A stretch of 64,000 nucleotides of DNA, taken from assembly GCF_020531845.1 (NCBI RefSeq), contig NZ_JAJAVF010000002.1:903543-967542 (forward strand), in the 5' to 3' direction. The DNA comes from Methylobacillus methanolivorans. GTDB taxonomy: Bacteria; Pseudomonadota; Gammaproteobacteria; Burkholderiales; Methylophilaceae. This document shows positions 53,525-63,641 of this stretch, one piece after another; the first letter of the stretch is position 1; the number at the start of each line of letters is the position of its first letter. Position numbers and translations under genes: made by a program. The notes below the pieces were generated by a model. That model was not told where the DNA came from, made no database searches, and saw nothing but the letters and a program-made list of their open reading frames with translations.

Positions 53525-54248
53525 TGTTTTCAACCTTTATATCTGTAGAAGCCAACATGATGGCGTCGGCAATCACCCAAAGTACATCCAGCTTGAATTG
53601 CAGGATATCCAATGCTTTTTCCTGTAATTCCCGTGTCTGACTAAAGTAATCCAGCGTCACAGCCAGGCCCTGCTCAACATCACGACGCGCTTCGGTCAGG
53701 CGCTTCTTGAAATAGATCAGGCCTTCTTCCTTCACCCATGGATACATGCTGGGCCAGGAGCTTATGCGCTGCTGGTGGATATGCGGCGCAAACAGTTCGG
53801 TCAAGGACGAACAAACGGCCTCCTGCCATGGGCGTTGCTTGGCAAAATTCACATAGGCATCAACGGCAAAGCGCACGCCAGGTGTCACAAACTTGAGGGA
53901 AGTCACATCTTCACGACTAAGGCCAACGGCTTGGCCAAGCTGTATCCACGCCTCAATACCACCAACATTATTGGCATCGCCATCATGGTCGATAATGCGC
54001 TGTATCCAGCCTTTACGGATTTCCTTGTCCGGGCAATTGGACATGATGGCCGCATCTTTTTGCGGAATGCTGATCTGGTAATAAAAACGGTTGGCCACCC
54101 AGCATTGCAATTGCTCACGGTTGAGCTTGCCTTCATACATCATCACGTGAAAGGGATGATAGATATGGTAGCCCCTGCCCTTATCGCGCAGTTGTTGCTC
54201 GAACTCTTCACGAGTCCAGGGAGTATGTCCAATCACAGGTGCATTCAT
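53496..54248 (-). CDS. pqqC: Pyrroloquinoline-quinone synthase PqqC
   Basis: 250-residue all-helical oxidase that performs the last step of PQQ formation. Recognisable by [42 protein letters not shown] and the [19 protein letters not shown] stretch. The length and motifs match the family. TAGGAG lies before its start, nine bases after pqqB. Confidence 0.96.
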   Translation of the reverse strand: MNAPVIGHTPWTREEFEQQLRDKGRGYHIYHPFHVMMYEGKLNREQLQCWVANRFYYQISIPQKDAAIMSNCPDKEIRKGWIQRIIDHDGDANNVGGIEAWIQLGQAVGLSREDVTSLKFVTPGVRFAVDAYVNFAKQRPWQEAVCSSLTELFAPHIHQQRISSWPSMYPWVKEEGLIYFKKRLTEARRDVEQGLAVTLDYFSQTRELQEKALDILQFKLDVLWVIADAIMLASTDIKVENNVDYLRQPR

Positions 54249-54257
54249 GCTTAACTC

Positions 54258-55175
54258 CTAGAGAATGATGTCCATGCCGTCATAGGCGACCTCGATACCA
54301 TGGCTATTTAATTCTGCCCGCTCGGCAGAATCTTCGCGCAGTATGGGGTTGGTGTTATTGATATGAATCAGCACACGGCGTGCCTGGGGATAGCCATCCA
54401 GCACCTCCATCATGCCACCAGGGCCTGATTGCGGGTTATGGCCGATGTCGCGCGCCTTCTTGGTCATGAGGCCCATGTCGATCATCTCGGTATTGGTCCA
54501 GAACGTGCCATCCACCATGATGCAATCTGCCTGCTGCATAAGCGCAGGTAGATGTGGCTCAATCTCGCCCAGGCCAGGAGCATAAAATGCCTTCTTGCCA
54601 TTATTGGTGTCCTCAATCAGCACACCAATGGTATCGCCGGGATGGGGATCATTGCGATGCGGGGAATATGGTGGTGCAGCACTCTTGAGGGCAACCGCGG
54701 TAAACCGCAAACCAGGGGCACCTTCAACAGTGAAGCTATTGTTGCCGTCAATAGGTACATCATGGCGATTTACGCCACAGTAATGGCCGAGGATATTGAG
54801 CAATGGATTACCGCTCGTGAGATCCTGGTACACCATATCGGTACAGTAAATCTCGCGCCTGACTTGGCCTTCGCGCAGCATCAAGAGGCCGGTGGTGTGG
54901 TCAATCTGCGCATCGATCAGTACGATGCCAACTATACCGCTATCGCGGATGGCACGCCCTGGTTGCAAAGGAGCGAAATCCTGAATTTGCTGCAGAATAT
55001 CGGGAGAAGTATTGAACAGCACCCAGTTGATGCCATCGGCGCTGACACAGATAGACGACTGTGTGCGCTTTGTTGCCTTGATTGCCCCTTTACGCAGGCC
55101 GTCGCAATTCGGGCAGTTGCAGTTCCATTGTGGAAAACCACCACCTGCTGCCGATCCTAGAACATGAATATGCAT
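54258..55175 (-). CDS. pqqB: PQQ biosynthesis protein PqqB
   Basis: 305 residues of the metallo-beta-lactamase fold. The opening MHIHVLGSAAGGGFPQWNCNC and DAQIDHTTGLLMLREG (about 108-123) are typical; it is thought to hydroxylate or otherwise oxidise the PQQ precursor. Metal-binding side chains include the NCNCPNC cysteines near residue 18-24. It follows pqqA, with an internal hairpin between the two genes. Confidence 0.95.
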   Translation of the reverse strand: MHIHVLGSAAGGGFPQWNCNCPNCDGLRKGAIKATKRTQSSICVSADGINWVLFNTSPDILQQIQDFAPLQPGRAIRDSGIVGIVLIDAQIDHTTGLLMLREGQVRREIYCTDMVYQDLTSGNPLLNILGHYCGVNRHDVPIDGNNSFTVEGAPGLRFTAVALKSAAPPYSPHRNDPHPGDTIGVLIEDTNNGKKAFYAPGLGEIEPHLPALMQQADCIMVDGTFWTNTEMIDMGLMTKKARDIGHNPQSGPGGMMEVLDGYPQARRVLIHINNTNPILREDSAERAELNSHGIEVAYDGMDIIL

Positions 55176-55214
55176 ATCAGCCCTTACTAAAACTCAATTT
55201 ACTACTGGCAATCA

Positions 55215-55234
55215 GCCGGGAAAACTCCCGGCTG
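55215..55234 (-). promoter_or_regulatory. Hairpin between pqqA and pqqB
   Basis: Perfect 8-base stem AGCCGGGA/TCCCGGCT with a four-base loop, located 12 bases after the pqqA stop. No T-run follows on the minus strand, so it is more likely a processing or stability element than a full terminator. It would let pqqA message accumulate over pqqB-E. Confidence 0.75.
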
Positions 55235-55245
55235 TTACCGTCACT

Positions 55246-55317
55246 TAGCGGTTACAAACGTACATAGTGACTTCAAATCCGAAACGCATTTCAGTAACTT
55301 CTGGCTTTGTCCACATG
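55246..55317 (-). CDS. pqqA: PQQ precursor peptide PqqA
   Basis: A 23-residue peptide, starting MWTKPEVTEMRFG. The Glu and Tyr used for PQQ are those of the E-V-T-M-Y motif (residues 15 and 19). AAGGAG lies just before its start. It is the first gene of the operon and too short to be found by standard gene callers. Confidence 0.95.
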
Positions 55318-55437
55318 ATACTCTCCTTAAATTGAGTTGATTTATATCGCTGCCACCGAGAAAACACTTAGTCACAACGTGGGTACATTGTGCAGTGCAG
55401 ACGGCAGGCGAAACAGGGCAAAAACACCGAAACTCAT

Positions 55438-55454
55438 CTCATGATTATCATGAG
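55438..55454. promoter_or_regulatory. Palindrome upstream of pqqA
   Basis: CTCATGA-TTA-TCATGAG, 7-base perfect arms, about 121-137 bases upstream of the pqqA start codon and downstream of the hisC terminator. A candidate operator for pqqA; no regulator known. Confidence 0.45.
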
Positions 55455-55486
55455 TCAACGCAAAACAGCTGAGCAGAACAAGGGCC

Positions 55487-55517
55487 AGAAAAGCGTCAGG
55501 CCTCTTGCGAGGCCTGA
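55487..55517 (-). terminator. Terminator of hisC
   Basis: A perfect nine-base stem TCAGGCCTC/GAGGCCTGA with a four-base loop, followed on the minus strand by CGCTTTTC. The T-run is short. It begins 24 bases after the hisC stop and separates hisC from pqqA. Confidence 0.7.
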
Positions 55518-55540
55518 TCAATAAAGGTAGAAACAATAAA

Positions 55541-56650
55541 TTAACTGCGTGCTTGCAATATCTGCTCCAGCACTTCGAGGAAACGGGCATTTTCCATATG
55601 CAAGCCGATACTGACTCGCAAGTAATCCGGCATCTCATAGGCTGCTACAGGCCGTACAATCACGCCGCTCTTGAGCAACTGCTGATACACATCTCCTGCG
55701 TTGCTCACATGAAAACTGACAAAATTACCGTATGAAGGGATATAGCCCAGCCCAAGTTTGGCCAGACCTTGGGTAATTTGCAGCATCCCTGCCTGGTTCA
55801 GCGCGTAACTACGCTCAACAAATTCGTCATCCTGTAAAGCAGCCACTGCAGCGGCCTGGGCAACACTGTTGACGTTGAATGGCTGGCGTACACGATTCAT
55901 CAAATCTGCAATCGCAGGCGAAGTCACACCGAAACCAACGCGCAACCCTGCCAAACCATAGGCCTTGGACAGTGTCCTCGAAATCAGTAAATTGTCGAAT
56001 TCGTCAAGCCATGACAATGCCTCGGACTTGATATCCGCAGCCAAATATTCGTCATACGCTTCATCAAGCACAACCAGCACATGCTTCGGTACGCTTGCAA
56101 GAAAATCCCGCAAGGCCTGTTTACCTATTAATGTGCCAGTGGGATTATTCGGGTTGGCAATGAAGACAATGCGGACCTTATCTGTAATAGCAGCCAGCAT
56201 GGCATCCAGATCATGTCCGAAATCCTTGGCAGGCACACTAATGCCTGTTGCACCAGTGGCTTGCGTCACAAGCGCATAGACAGCAAAAGCATGCTGCGCA
56301 TAGACCGCTTCAGTGCCGGGTGTCAGGAATGCACGCGCGGCAAGCTCCAGGATATCGTTGGAGCCATTACCAAATACCAGTTGATCAGGTTGCAGCTTGA
56401 ATTTGCGGCACACACAGTCGCGTAATGCAAAGCTATTACCATCGGGATAACGGGCAATGTCCTCCAAGGCATGTTGCATTGCTTCATATGCCTTGGGACT
56501 TACACCCAAGGGATTTTCATTGGATGCAAGCTTGACGATGGATTCAGGCTTGAGGCCCATTTCCCGGGCAAGCTCGGTAATCGGCTTGCCTGGCTGGTAA
56601 GGTGCAATCGCACGGATGTTGGACGGCGCGAGGTCGCACAGCCTAGTCAC
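55541..56650 (-). CDS. hisC: Histidinol-phosphate aminotransferase
   Basis: 369 residues of the class II PLP aminotransferase fold. KLASNENPLGVSPKA (about residues 41-55), IANPNNPTGTLIG and the PLP-binding SRTLSKAYGLAGLRVGFG are typical of HisC. The start is GTG, with AAGGA upstream. It can also act in tyrosine/phenylalanine synthesis; neighbours pheA and serC support general amino acid metabolism. Confidence 0.94.
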   Translation of the reverse strand: MTRLCDLAPSNIRAIAPYQPGKPITELAREMGLKPESIVKLASNENPLGVSPKAYEAMQHALEDIARYPDGNSFALRDCVCRKFKLQPDQLVFGNGSNDILELAARAFLTPGTEAVYAQHAFAVYALVTQATGATGISVPAKDFGHDLDAMLAAITDKVRIVFIANPNNPTGTLIGKQALRDFLASVPKHVLVVLDEAYDEYLAADIKSEALSWLDEFDNLLISRTLSKAYGLAGLRVGFGVTSPAIADLMNRVRQPFNVNSVAQAAAVAALQDDEFVERSYALNQAGMLQITQGLAKLGLGYIPSYGNFVSFHVSNAGDVYQQLLKSGVIVRPVAAYEMPDYLRVSIGLHMENARFLEVLEQILQARS

Positions 56651-56694
56651 GATAGGTTTCCTTTATAGATTTAAGTATGAAGATTAATTAAGAC

Positions 56695-57846
56695 TTAAGC
56701 TGGCTCACGCCTGCTTTCACGCTTGGCATCATACATGGCATGATCGGCGCGCCTAATCACATCCACGGCTGATACATCGCGGTACGGGAAGACACAAATG
56801 CCAATACTGGCAGATAAATCGCGGATCGGTGGCAGGCCATCCAGAATGATAGGCGCAAGGAATTGCCGCTTGAGCTTTTCAGCCAATATTCCCGCAGCCT
56901 CCGGGCTGCCGATATCGCGTGCTAGCACAAAGAACTCGTCACCACCAAGCCGGGCCAGAGTATCTGCCTCACGCACGGTATATTTAAGCCGGGTTGCCAC
57001 TTCCTTTAACACGATGTCGCCGATCAGGTGACCATAGGTATCATTGATGGGTTTGAACTTATCAAGATCAATAAATAAGCCAGCACATAATTGATCATTA
57101 CGGGCAGAGAAGTTAATGGCCTGCTCTATGCGATCCAGTAACAACTCACGGTTGGGCAAGCCTGTCAGGCGATCATGCAAGGCACGCTCCTGCTGGCGCT
57201 GGCGTTCGTTATCCAGGTCTTTCTCCCGCAAGAACAACTCACGGCTCTGCTTTTCTGCCACATAGCTTGCAAAGCCACCAACAATATTGGCCGAAAGCAG
57301 AAACACGTCATAGATCAATACTTGCAAGGTCGGCAACGCACTGAATAGCAAGAACATGGCATTGAACACAATCAACAACACGATGCCGACCAAGGTCGAA
57401 TTAAAAAAGCGCAAGCCAGAGAATGTATACGTCCAGAACACCATGACCACCAAGCCGGTGTAATAGAAGTTGATCGCTGCCACAGGCATATAACTAACTT
57501 GGGCCAATAGTCCTATGCCACCGAACAGGGATACAACTGCGAGGAACAGCTGGTTGTATTTCAGGAAGTGCCGATAGAAGGAAAGCCAGAACACGGCAAA
57601 AAACAACATCACTGTCATGGTACGGATATACCAGACGTGGACAAAAGCTTCGGGTTTGACGAACAATGGATCGAGCAAACCATAGAGCATGGTCATGACT
57701 GCCCCGACGACCAGAGCTAAACGCGAATGCCGACGCAGGCTGGAAATAGCATGCAACTGATATAGCGCCTCCAGGCGCTCATTCTCGAAATTCAGCGTCC
57801 ATTTGCGTAGCGAAGCAGACCATAACAAGTTCTGGCTAATCGGCAT
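56695..57846 (-). CDS. Membrane-anchored diguanylate cyclase
   Basis: 383 residues. The N-terminal half has five or six transmembrane segments (about residues 38-190). A short coiled linker (YVAEKQSRELFLREKDLDNERQRQQE) leads to the GGDEF domain with an intact active site RLGGDEFFVLAR (about residue 310). The RxxD inhibitory site (READ) lies exactly five residues before the GGDEF, so feedback inhibition is probable. It makes c-di-GMP in the cytoplasm in response to a membrane signal. A target in this window might be the Tad pilus, but no link is shown. Confidence 0.92.
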   Translation of the reverse strand: MPISQNLLWSASLRKWTLNFENERLEALYQLHAISSLRRHSRLALVVGAVMTMLYGLLDPLFVKPEAFVHVWYIRTMTVMLFFAVFWLSFYRHFLKYNQLFLAVVSLFGGIGLLAQVSYMPVAAINFYYTGLVVMVFWTYTFSGLRFFNSTLVGIVLLIVFNAMFLLFSALPTLQVLIYDVFLLSANIVGGFASYVAEKQSRELFLREKDLDNERQRQQERALHDRLTGLPNRELLLDRIEQAINFSARNDQLCAGLFIDLDKFKPINDTYGHLIGDIVLKEVATRLKYTVREADTLARLGGDEFFVLARDIGSPEAAGILAEKLKRQFLAPIILDGLPPIRDLSASIGICVFPYRDVSAVDVIRRADHAMYDAKRESRREPA

Positions 57847-57985
57847 ACTTCCCCTTCAACAGCAGATCATATTTAGCTGACAATACTCAGCACATACTCT
57901 TCAGTTCACAGTGTCGCAGCATCGTCAACCTCATGGCTACTGCTACGCCAACCCGGCGCCAGACATTGCATCTGGCACAACCGCA

Positions 57986-59053
57986 TCATATTACGGCAAC
58001 TGGGTAGGAACCAAGCACCTTGAGCAACGAGGCACATTGCTCAAGCTCGTATAATGCCTTGGCAATCCTGGGATCCTGATAATGTCCCTCGATATCGACA
58101 AAAAACACATATTCCCAAATGCCGAGCTTGGAAGGACGGGACTCAAACTTGGTCATATCCACGCCATGTTGAGCCAGTGGCGCCAGTAAACTGACGACAG
58201 CACCAGGTACATTCTTGGCTGCCAGCAGCAAAGATGTCTTATCCTTGCCGGATGGCTCAACTTCATGCGGAGAAAGGACGAGAAAGCGCGTCACATTCTT
58301 AGGATCATCTTCAATATTTTCTGCAAGGATAGTCAGATCAAAAATCTCGGCTGCACGCTTGCTGGCAATTGCAACGGCAAATGGATCCTGCGCTGCCAGC
58401 TCTGCTGCCTGAGCATTACTTCCGGTGCTGACACGCTCTACCCCTCCTAGGTTGAGATTCAACCATTCATGGCACTGCCCCAGCGACTGCGCATGGGAAT
58501 AGACACGCCTGATCTCGCCATGGCCATCCTGACGGCGCAACAGGCAATGATGAACTGGCAAAGTGATCTCGCCACAAATATGCAGGCTGGTCGTGGTCAA
58601 GAGATCAAGTGTGCGCCCAACAGCACCCTCGGTAGAGTTTTCCACGGGCACCACAGCATAATCGGCTCCACCAGACTCGACCATGCGAAAGACTTCATCA
58701 ATCGAGATGCAAGGCTTGGGAGAACTCAAGCCGCCAAATTGCTTATTGGCCGCCTCTTCGCTGAAAGTACCCTGCGGCCCAAGAAAAGCCACGGCAAGCT
58801 CGCGTTCCAGCGCCCGGCAGTTCGACATCACACTACGAAAAATGGAGGTAACAGCTTCTGCAGAAAGAGGCCCGGTATTCTTCTCCAGCAGGCGTCGCAA
58901 CACTTGTGCTTCGCGTTCGGGACGATAGATAGGCCCTTCTCCCTTGAGAGCACCAATTTCACGCGCCAATGCCGCACGCGCATTGATTAGCTTGAGCAAT
59001 TGCTCGTCAATTGCATCAATCTGGTCACGGCAATTTTTTAAGATATCGCTCAT
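57986..59053 (-). CDS. pheA: Bifunctional chorismate mutase/prephenate dehydratase
   Basis: 355 residues in three parts: an N-terminal AroQ chorismate mutase helix bundle (about 1-90, IDAIDEQLLKLINARAALAREIGALKG), a prephenate dehydratase domain beginning AFLGPQGTFSEEAANKQFG and a C-terminal ACT domain with the phenylalanine-binding KFESRPSKLGIWEYVFFVD. The conserved N-V-T-R-F motif is in DDPKNVTRFLVLS. Start at 59053 (MSDILKNCRD); the longer frame to 59101 lies in serC. It follows serC by ten bases in one operon. Confidence 0.96.
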   Translation of the reverse strand: MSDILKNCRDQIDAIDEQLLKLINARAALAREIGALKGEGPIYRPEREAQVLRRLLEKNTGPLSAEAVTSIFRSVMSNCRALERELAVAFLGPQGTFSEEAANKQFGGLSSPKPCISIDEVFRMVESGGADYAVVPVENSTEGAVGRTLDLLTTTSLHICGEITLPVHHCLLRRQDGHGEIRRVYSHAQSLGQCHEWLNLNLGGVERVSTGSNAQAAELAAQDPFAVAIASKRAAEIFDLTILAENIEDDPKNVTRFLVLSPHEVEPSGKDKTSLLLAAKNVPGAVVSLLAPLAQHGVDMTKFESRPSKLGIWEYVFFVDIEGHYQDPRIAKALYELEQCASLLKVLGSYPVAVI

Positions 59054-59063
59054 GCAGGCCTCT

Positions 59064-60146
59064 CTAACCGTGAGTACGCTCGAAATCCTGCATGAAGGCA
59101 ATCAGCGCCTTCACACCTTCCAAAGGCATAGCGTTGTAAATAGACGCCCGCATGCCACCCAGCAAGCGATGTCCCTTGAGCTGCAATAAGCCTTCAGCTT
59201 GTGCCTGCTTAAGAAAATCCGCATCCAAAGCGCTATTTTTCAGCGTGAATGGAATATTCATGCGCGAACGATTTTCCAAAGCGATAGGAGAACTATAAAA
59301 ATCTGTGCTATCAAGATAGTCATAGAGCAGGCCTGACTTCTTGATATTCAGCTTCTCAATACCCGCTAGACCACCTTGGGCTTTCAGCCACTTGAATACG
59401 AGGCCGGCGATATAGATACTATATGTAGGCGGGGTGTTATACATAGATTCATTGTCTGCATGAACCTTGTAATCCAGCATCGTTGGCGTACCGGGGATCG
59501 TCTGCCCGATGAGGTCATCACGCACGATGACAATCGTTAAGCCTGCTGGGCCGATATTTTTTTGCGCACCCGCATAGATCAAGCCATATTGGCTCACATC
59601 TATAGGGCGTGAAAGAATGTGGGAGGACATATCCACTACCAGAGGAACATCTCCCACTTGCGGGGTCCAGAACATTTCCAAGCCGCCAATGGTTTCATTG
59701 GAGGTATAGTGCACAAATGCAGCATCTGGATTCAACTTCCATTGCGACTGCTGCGGCACCTGCCGGTATTGCTGCTCGGCAGCAGAAGCGACCACGTTCA
59801 CTTCACAGTATTTTGCAGCTTCTTCTATCGCTTTCTGCGCCCAGATACCAGTATCGAGATAATCCGCTGTCTTTTTGCCGCGCAATAGATTCATGGGAAT
59901 CATGGAAAACTGCGCATGCGCCCCGCCCTGCAAGAACAATACCTTGTAATTGGCGGGGATGCCCATCAGCTCGCGCAAGTCTGCTTCAGCCTCTTGTGCA
60001 ATGCTAATGAATTCCTTGCCGCGATGGCTCATTTCCATCACTGACATGCCAGAGCCATGCCAATCCAGCATCTCCTCACTGGCTTGTTGCAAGACTTCCT
60101 TGGGAAGTACGGCTGGACCTGCAGAAAAATTATAGATTTGCGTCAT
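59064..60146 (-). CDS. serC: Phosphoserine aminotransferase
   Basis: 360 residues of the class V PLP aminotransferases. The opening IYNFSAGPAVLPKEVLQQASEEML and the PLP-lysine motif YAGAQKNIGPAGLTIVIV are characteristic of SerC. It makes phosphoserine for the serine pathway and vitamin B6. The order gyrA-serC-pheA-hisC is common in beta- and gammaproteobacteria. The gap to gyrA is 17 bases. Confidence 0.97.
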   Translation of the reverse strand: MTQIYNFSAGPAVLPKEVLQQASEEMLDWHGSGMSVMEMSHRGKEFISIAQEAEADLRELMGIPANYKVLFLQGGAHAQFSMIPMNLLRGKKTADYLDTGIWAQKAIEEAAKYCEVNVVASAAEQQYRQVPQQSQWKLNPDAAFVHYTSNETIGGLEMFWTPQVGDVPLVVDMSSHILSRPIDVSQYGLIYAGAQKNIGPAGLTIVIVRDDLIGQTIPGTPTMLDYKVHADNESMYNTPPTYSIYIAGLVFKWLKAQGGLAGIEKLNIKKSGLLYDYLDSTDFYSSPIALENRSRMNIPFTLKNSALDADFLKQAQAEGLLQLKGHRLLGGMRASIYNAMPLEGVKALIAFMQDFERTHG

Positions 60147-60163
60147 AAATACCGTACTTGACC

Positions 60164-62728
60164 TTACTCAGCGATAGTTTCGTTCTCGTTGTCATCATCT
60201 GTTTCCACGACCTTTTCCAAGCCGGAGAGCTTCTCGCCCTCACCGAGGTTGATCAAGGTCACGCCCTGGGTCGCACGGCCAAGCTCACGGATTTCCCTGA
60301 CACGGGTACGGATGAGTACGCCACCCGTGGTAATCAGCATGATCTCGTCGTCGTCACCAACTAAGCGCGCACCGACAACCACACCGTTGCGCTCACTGGT
60401 TGCAATCGCTTTCACACCTTGTGTGCCTCGGCCAGAATGACGGAAATCGGCTAGCACAGTACGTTTGCCATAGCCATTTTCAGTCGCCACCAATACGGTC
60501 TGCTTATCGTTTTCCGCGATCAGCAGGGAGATCACCTGCTGCTTGGCCTGCAACTTCATGCCTCGCACGCCGCGCGCAGCACGCCCCATCGCTCGTACGT
60601 CTTCTTCGTCGAACCAGACTGCCTTGCCGCCGTTAGAAACAAGCACAATATCATTCACGCCGTTGGTAACTTCAGCACCGATCAGGTAATCCCCATCATC
60701 AAGGTTCAAAGCAATAATGCCGGAACGACGAGGATTGGAGAATTCGGTCAGTGCCGTTTTCTTTACAGTACCCTTGGCGGTTGCCATAAATACAAAGTGG
60801 TTCTCGTCAAACTCCTTGACTGGCAGGATAGCGTTGATCTTTTCGCCCTCATCCAATGGGAACAGGTTGACGATAGGCTTGCCTCGGCTGACACGGCTAC
60901 CTTGCGGCACTTCATAAACCTTGAGCCAGTAAACACGCCCCCTGCTCGAGAAGCACAAAATGTAATCGTGCGTATTCGCGACGAACATCTTGTCGATAAA
61001 ATCATCTTCCTTGGTCGCAGCAGCTTGCTTGCCACGACCACCACGACGTTGCGCGCGGTACTCTTCCAGAGGTTGGGACTTCACATAGCCAGTATGCGAG
61101 AGCGTCACCACAACATCCTGTGGCGTAATCAGGTCTTCCAAAGAAAGATCTTGCGCATTGTGCACAATCTCACTACGACGCTGGTCGCCAAACTGCTGGA
61201 GAATGACAGACAGCTCTTCTACGATAATCTGCGTTACGCGCTCTGACTTGGCAAGGATATCAAGCAAGTCGGCAATAACATCCATTACTTCCTTGTATTC
61301 ATTGACAATCTTGTCCTGCTCAAGACCAGTCAAGCGTTGCAAACGCATCTGCAGGATTTCTTGCGCCTGCACATCAGACAATCTGTAACCATTCGGCGTC
61401 ATGCCAAAATCGACAGACAAGCCTTCAGGGCGCGAGGCTTCCATCGCTGCACGCTTGAGCATCTCCTCAACCACTGGCGATTTCCAGGTACGCGCCATCA
61501 ATTCGCGCTTGGCTTCTGGCGGTGTTGGTGCAGCCTTGATCAAGGCGATCATTTCATCCACATTGGCCAACGCGACAGCCAGGCCCTCCAGCACATGACC
61601 ACGCTCGCGTGCCTTGCGTAACTCGTATACTGTGCGGCGCGTCACGACTTCGCGGCGATGGCGCAGGAAGGCTTCCAGCATCTGCTTCAGGTTGAGCAGA
61701 CGCGGTTGACCATCCAGCAATGCCACCATATTCATGCCAAAGGTGTCTTGCAGTTGAGTCTGCTTGTAGAGGTTATTCAGCACCACCTCGGGGACTTCGC
61801 CACGCTTGAGCTCGATCACCACGCGCATACCCGATTTATCGGATTCATCGCGCAGATCGGAAATGCCCTCGATCTTCTTTTCGTTGACTAGTTCGGCGAT
61901 TTTCTCGACGAATGTCTTCTTGTTCACCTGGTACGGCAACTCGTCCACGATCAGTGCCTGGCGGTTGCCCTTCTCGAGGTCTTCGACATGAGTACGTCCG
62001 CGCATCACAACACGACCCCGGCCTGTGCGATAACCTTCCTTCACCCCTACCGTGCCATAGATAATGCCCGCAGTTGGGAAATCCGGTGCAGGAATAATCT
62101 CAATGAGTTCATCCACCGTGGTTTCAGGGTTCTTGAGCAATGCCAGACAGCCAGCAATAACTTCGTTTAGGTTGTGAGGTGGGATATTGGTCGCCATCCC
62201 AACAGCAATGCCGGAACTACCGTTAATCAGCAGATTCGGGATGCGCGCTGGCATGATGAGTGGTTCGTGTTCCGAACCATCGTAGTTCGGACCGAAATCG
62301 ACGGTTTCCTTATCGATATCAGCAAGTAACTCATGAGCAATCTTTGCCATGCGGATTTCGGTATACCGCATCGCCGCTGCATTATCGCCATCCACCGAGC
62401 CAAAGTTACCCTGACCGTCGACCAGCATATAGCGCAAAGAAAAGTTCTGCGCCATACGTACGATGGTGTCATATACCGCAGTATCACCGTGAGGGTGGTA
62501 CTTACCGATCACGTCACCTACGATACGCGCAGATTTCTTGTAAGGCCTGTTCCAATCGTTGCTGAGCTCATGCATCGCAAAGAGAACGCGACGATGTACA
62601 GGTTTCAGGCCATCTCGCACATCCGGCAATGCACGCCCCACGATCACGCTCATCGCGTAATCAAGGTAGGAACGACGCATCTCGTCTTCGAGGCTGATAG
62701 GGAGGGTTTCTTTGGCGAACTGATCCAT
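60164..62728 (-). CDS. gyrA: DNA gyrase subunit A
   Basis: 854 residues. Breakage-reunion domain with the catalytic Tyr122 ([13 protein letters not shown]), quinolone-resistance region [18 protein letters not shown], GyrA-box sequence QRRGGRGKQ and six-bladed C-terminal domain, ending in an acidic tail ([14 protein letters not shown]). Position 83 is Thr rather than the Ser of E. coli, and 87 is Asp. It starts the operon with serC and pheA. Confidence 0.97.
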   Translation of the reverse strand: MDQFAKETLPISLEDEMRRSYLDYAMSVIVGRALPDVRDGLKPVHRRVLFAMHELSNDWNRPYKKSARIVGDVIGKYHPHGDTAVYDTIVRMAQNFSLRYMLVDGQGNFGSVDGDNAAAMRYTEIRMAKIAHELLADIDKETVDFGPNYDGSEHEPLIMPARIPNLLINGSSGIAVGMATNIPPHNLNEVIAGCLALLKNPETTVDELIEIIPAPDFPTAGIIYGTVGVKEGYRTGRGRVVMRGRTHVEDLEKGNRQALIVDELPYQVNKKTFVEKIAELVNEKKIEGISDLRDESDKSGMRVVIELKRGEVPEVVLNNLYKQTQLQDTFGMNMVALLDGQPRLLNLKQMLEAFLRHRREVVTRRTVYELRKARERGHVLEGLAVALANVDEMIALIKAAPTPPEAKRELMARTWKSPVVEEMLKRAAMEASRPEGLSVDFGMTPNGYRLSDVQAQEILQMRLQRLTGLEQDKIVNEYKEVMDVIADLLDILAKSERVTQIIVEELSVILQQFGDQRRSEIVHNAQDLSLEDLITPQDVVVTLSHTGYVKSQPLEEYRAQRRGGRGKQAAATKEDDFIDKMFVANTHDYILCFSSRGRVYWLKVYEVPQGSRVSRGKPIVNLFPLDEGEKINAILPVKEFDENHFVFMATAKGTVKKTALTEFSNPRRSGIIALNLDDGDYLIGAEVTNGVNDIVLVSNGGKAVWFDEEDVRAMGRAARGVRGMKLQAKQQVISLLIAENDKQTVLVATENGYGKRTVLADFRHSGRGTQGVKAIATSERNGVVVGARLVGDDDEIMLITTGGVLIRTRVREIRELGRATQGVTLINLGEGEKLSGLEKVVETDDDNENETIAE

Positions 62729-62970
62729 TATTTGCTATCGGCTTTAAAGTGGCTTAAAGCCATGGATTCTAGCACGATACGCCCGCCAAAGCATGCCAGG
62801 ATTTAACCCTTGATCCGATAGGAGATTTCAGCCCCGCGAGATATCAAAGAAACCAGCAGCTACTTGGTATTCAGCTGAATGATTGCAAAAATCTATTAGA
62901 GTTTTATCGGGAGTTGCTTTAGGCTATTGAGCTTCGCATACTTCATTCAAACCTAAAAGGAGAAAACACA
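62729..62970. promoter_or_regulatory. Divergent control region between gyrA and the peroxiredoxin gene
   Basis: 242 bases with start signals for both genes. I see a good AAAGGAG ribosome site for the peroxiredoxin (62959-62966). I looked for an OxyR-type ATAG/CTAT pattern and found only fragments. No further gene. Confidence 0.5.
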
Positions 62971-63573
62971 ATGGCCGTTTTAGTTGGCAAACCAGCTCCC
63001 GACTTCACCGCTGCTGCAGTATTGGGCGACAATTCCATCAAGGAAGATTTCAATCTCTCCCAGTTCATCAAGGGCAAGCCAGCCGTTATCTTCTTTTACC
63101 CACTAGACTTCACTTTCGTCTGCCCTTCCGAGCTGATCGCATTTGATCACCGCCTGGAAGAGTTCAAGTCTCGTGGCGTTGAAGTGATCGGCGTTTCCAT
63201 TGACTCGCACTTCACTCACCTAGCATGGAAGAACACCCCTGTAGACAAGGGCGGCATTGGCAAGGTTGGTTACCCGCTGGTTGCCGATATCAAGCACGAT
63301 ATCGCCAAGGCATATGACGTTGAGTCTGATGGTGGTGTTGCCTACCGTGGCTCTTTCCTCATCAACAAGGACGGCGTAGTCGTACACCAAGTGGTCAATG
63401 ACCTACCCCTTGGCCGTGATATCGACGAAATGCTGCGCATGGTAGATGCACTCCAGTTCTTTGAAGCCCACGGCGAAGTTTGCCCAGCAGGCTGGAAGAA
63501 AGGCAAGGCTGGCATGAGCGCTTCTCCTGAAGGCGTAGCCAAGTACTTGGCAGAAAACGCTTCCTCACTGTAA
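62971..63573 (+). CDS. 2-Cys peroxiredoxin (AhpC/Prx1 type)
   Basis: 200 residues. The peroxidatic cysteine is in DFTFVCPSEL (about Cys51) and the resolving cysteine in HGEVCPAGW (about Cys171), as in typical 2-Cys peroxiredoxins. It reduces hydrogen peroxide and alkyl hydroperoxides. The GGIG loop is present but the C-terminal YF motif of the easily over-oxidised type is absent. Formaldehyde metabolism and aerobic growth create an oxidant load, but no operon partner is seen. AAAAGGAG lies before the start. Confidence 0.94.
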   Translation: MAVLVGKPAPDFTAAAVLGDNSIKEDFNLSQFIKGKPAVIFFYPLDFTFVCPSELIAFDHRLEEFKSRGVEVIGVSIDSHFTHLAWKNTPVDKGGIGKVGYPLVADIKHDIAKAYDVESDGGVAYRGSFLINKDGVVVHQVVNDLPLGRDIDEMLRMVDALQFFEAHGEVCPAGWKKGKAGMSASPEGVAKYLAENASSL

Positions 63574-63591
63574 TCACAGCAGTAACGTCAT

Positions 63592-63622
63592 AAAAAAACG
63601 GGACATGATGTCCCGTTTTTTA
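63592..63622. terminator. Bidirectional terminator after the peroxiredoxin gene
   Basis: Stem AAAAAACGGGACAT and its complement with almost no loop, between the convergent peroxiredoxin and small membrane protein genes. A/T runs on both sides. Confidence 0.88.
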
Positions 63623-63641
63623 TTTACTAATGGGCAATGCA

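Noticed and set aside
60164..62728. GyrA Thr83 as a quinolone-resistance mutation
   Set aside because: Thr is the natural residue in many bacteria such as Pseudomonas, and the remaining region is normal; no evidence of selection.
62811..62970. OxyR binding site upstream of the peroxiredoxin gene
   Set aside because: Only isolated CTAT and ATAG tetramers with wrong spacing were found.
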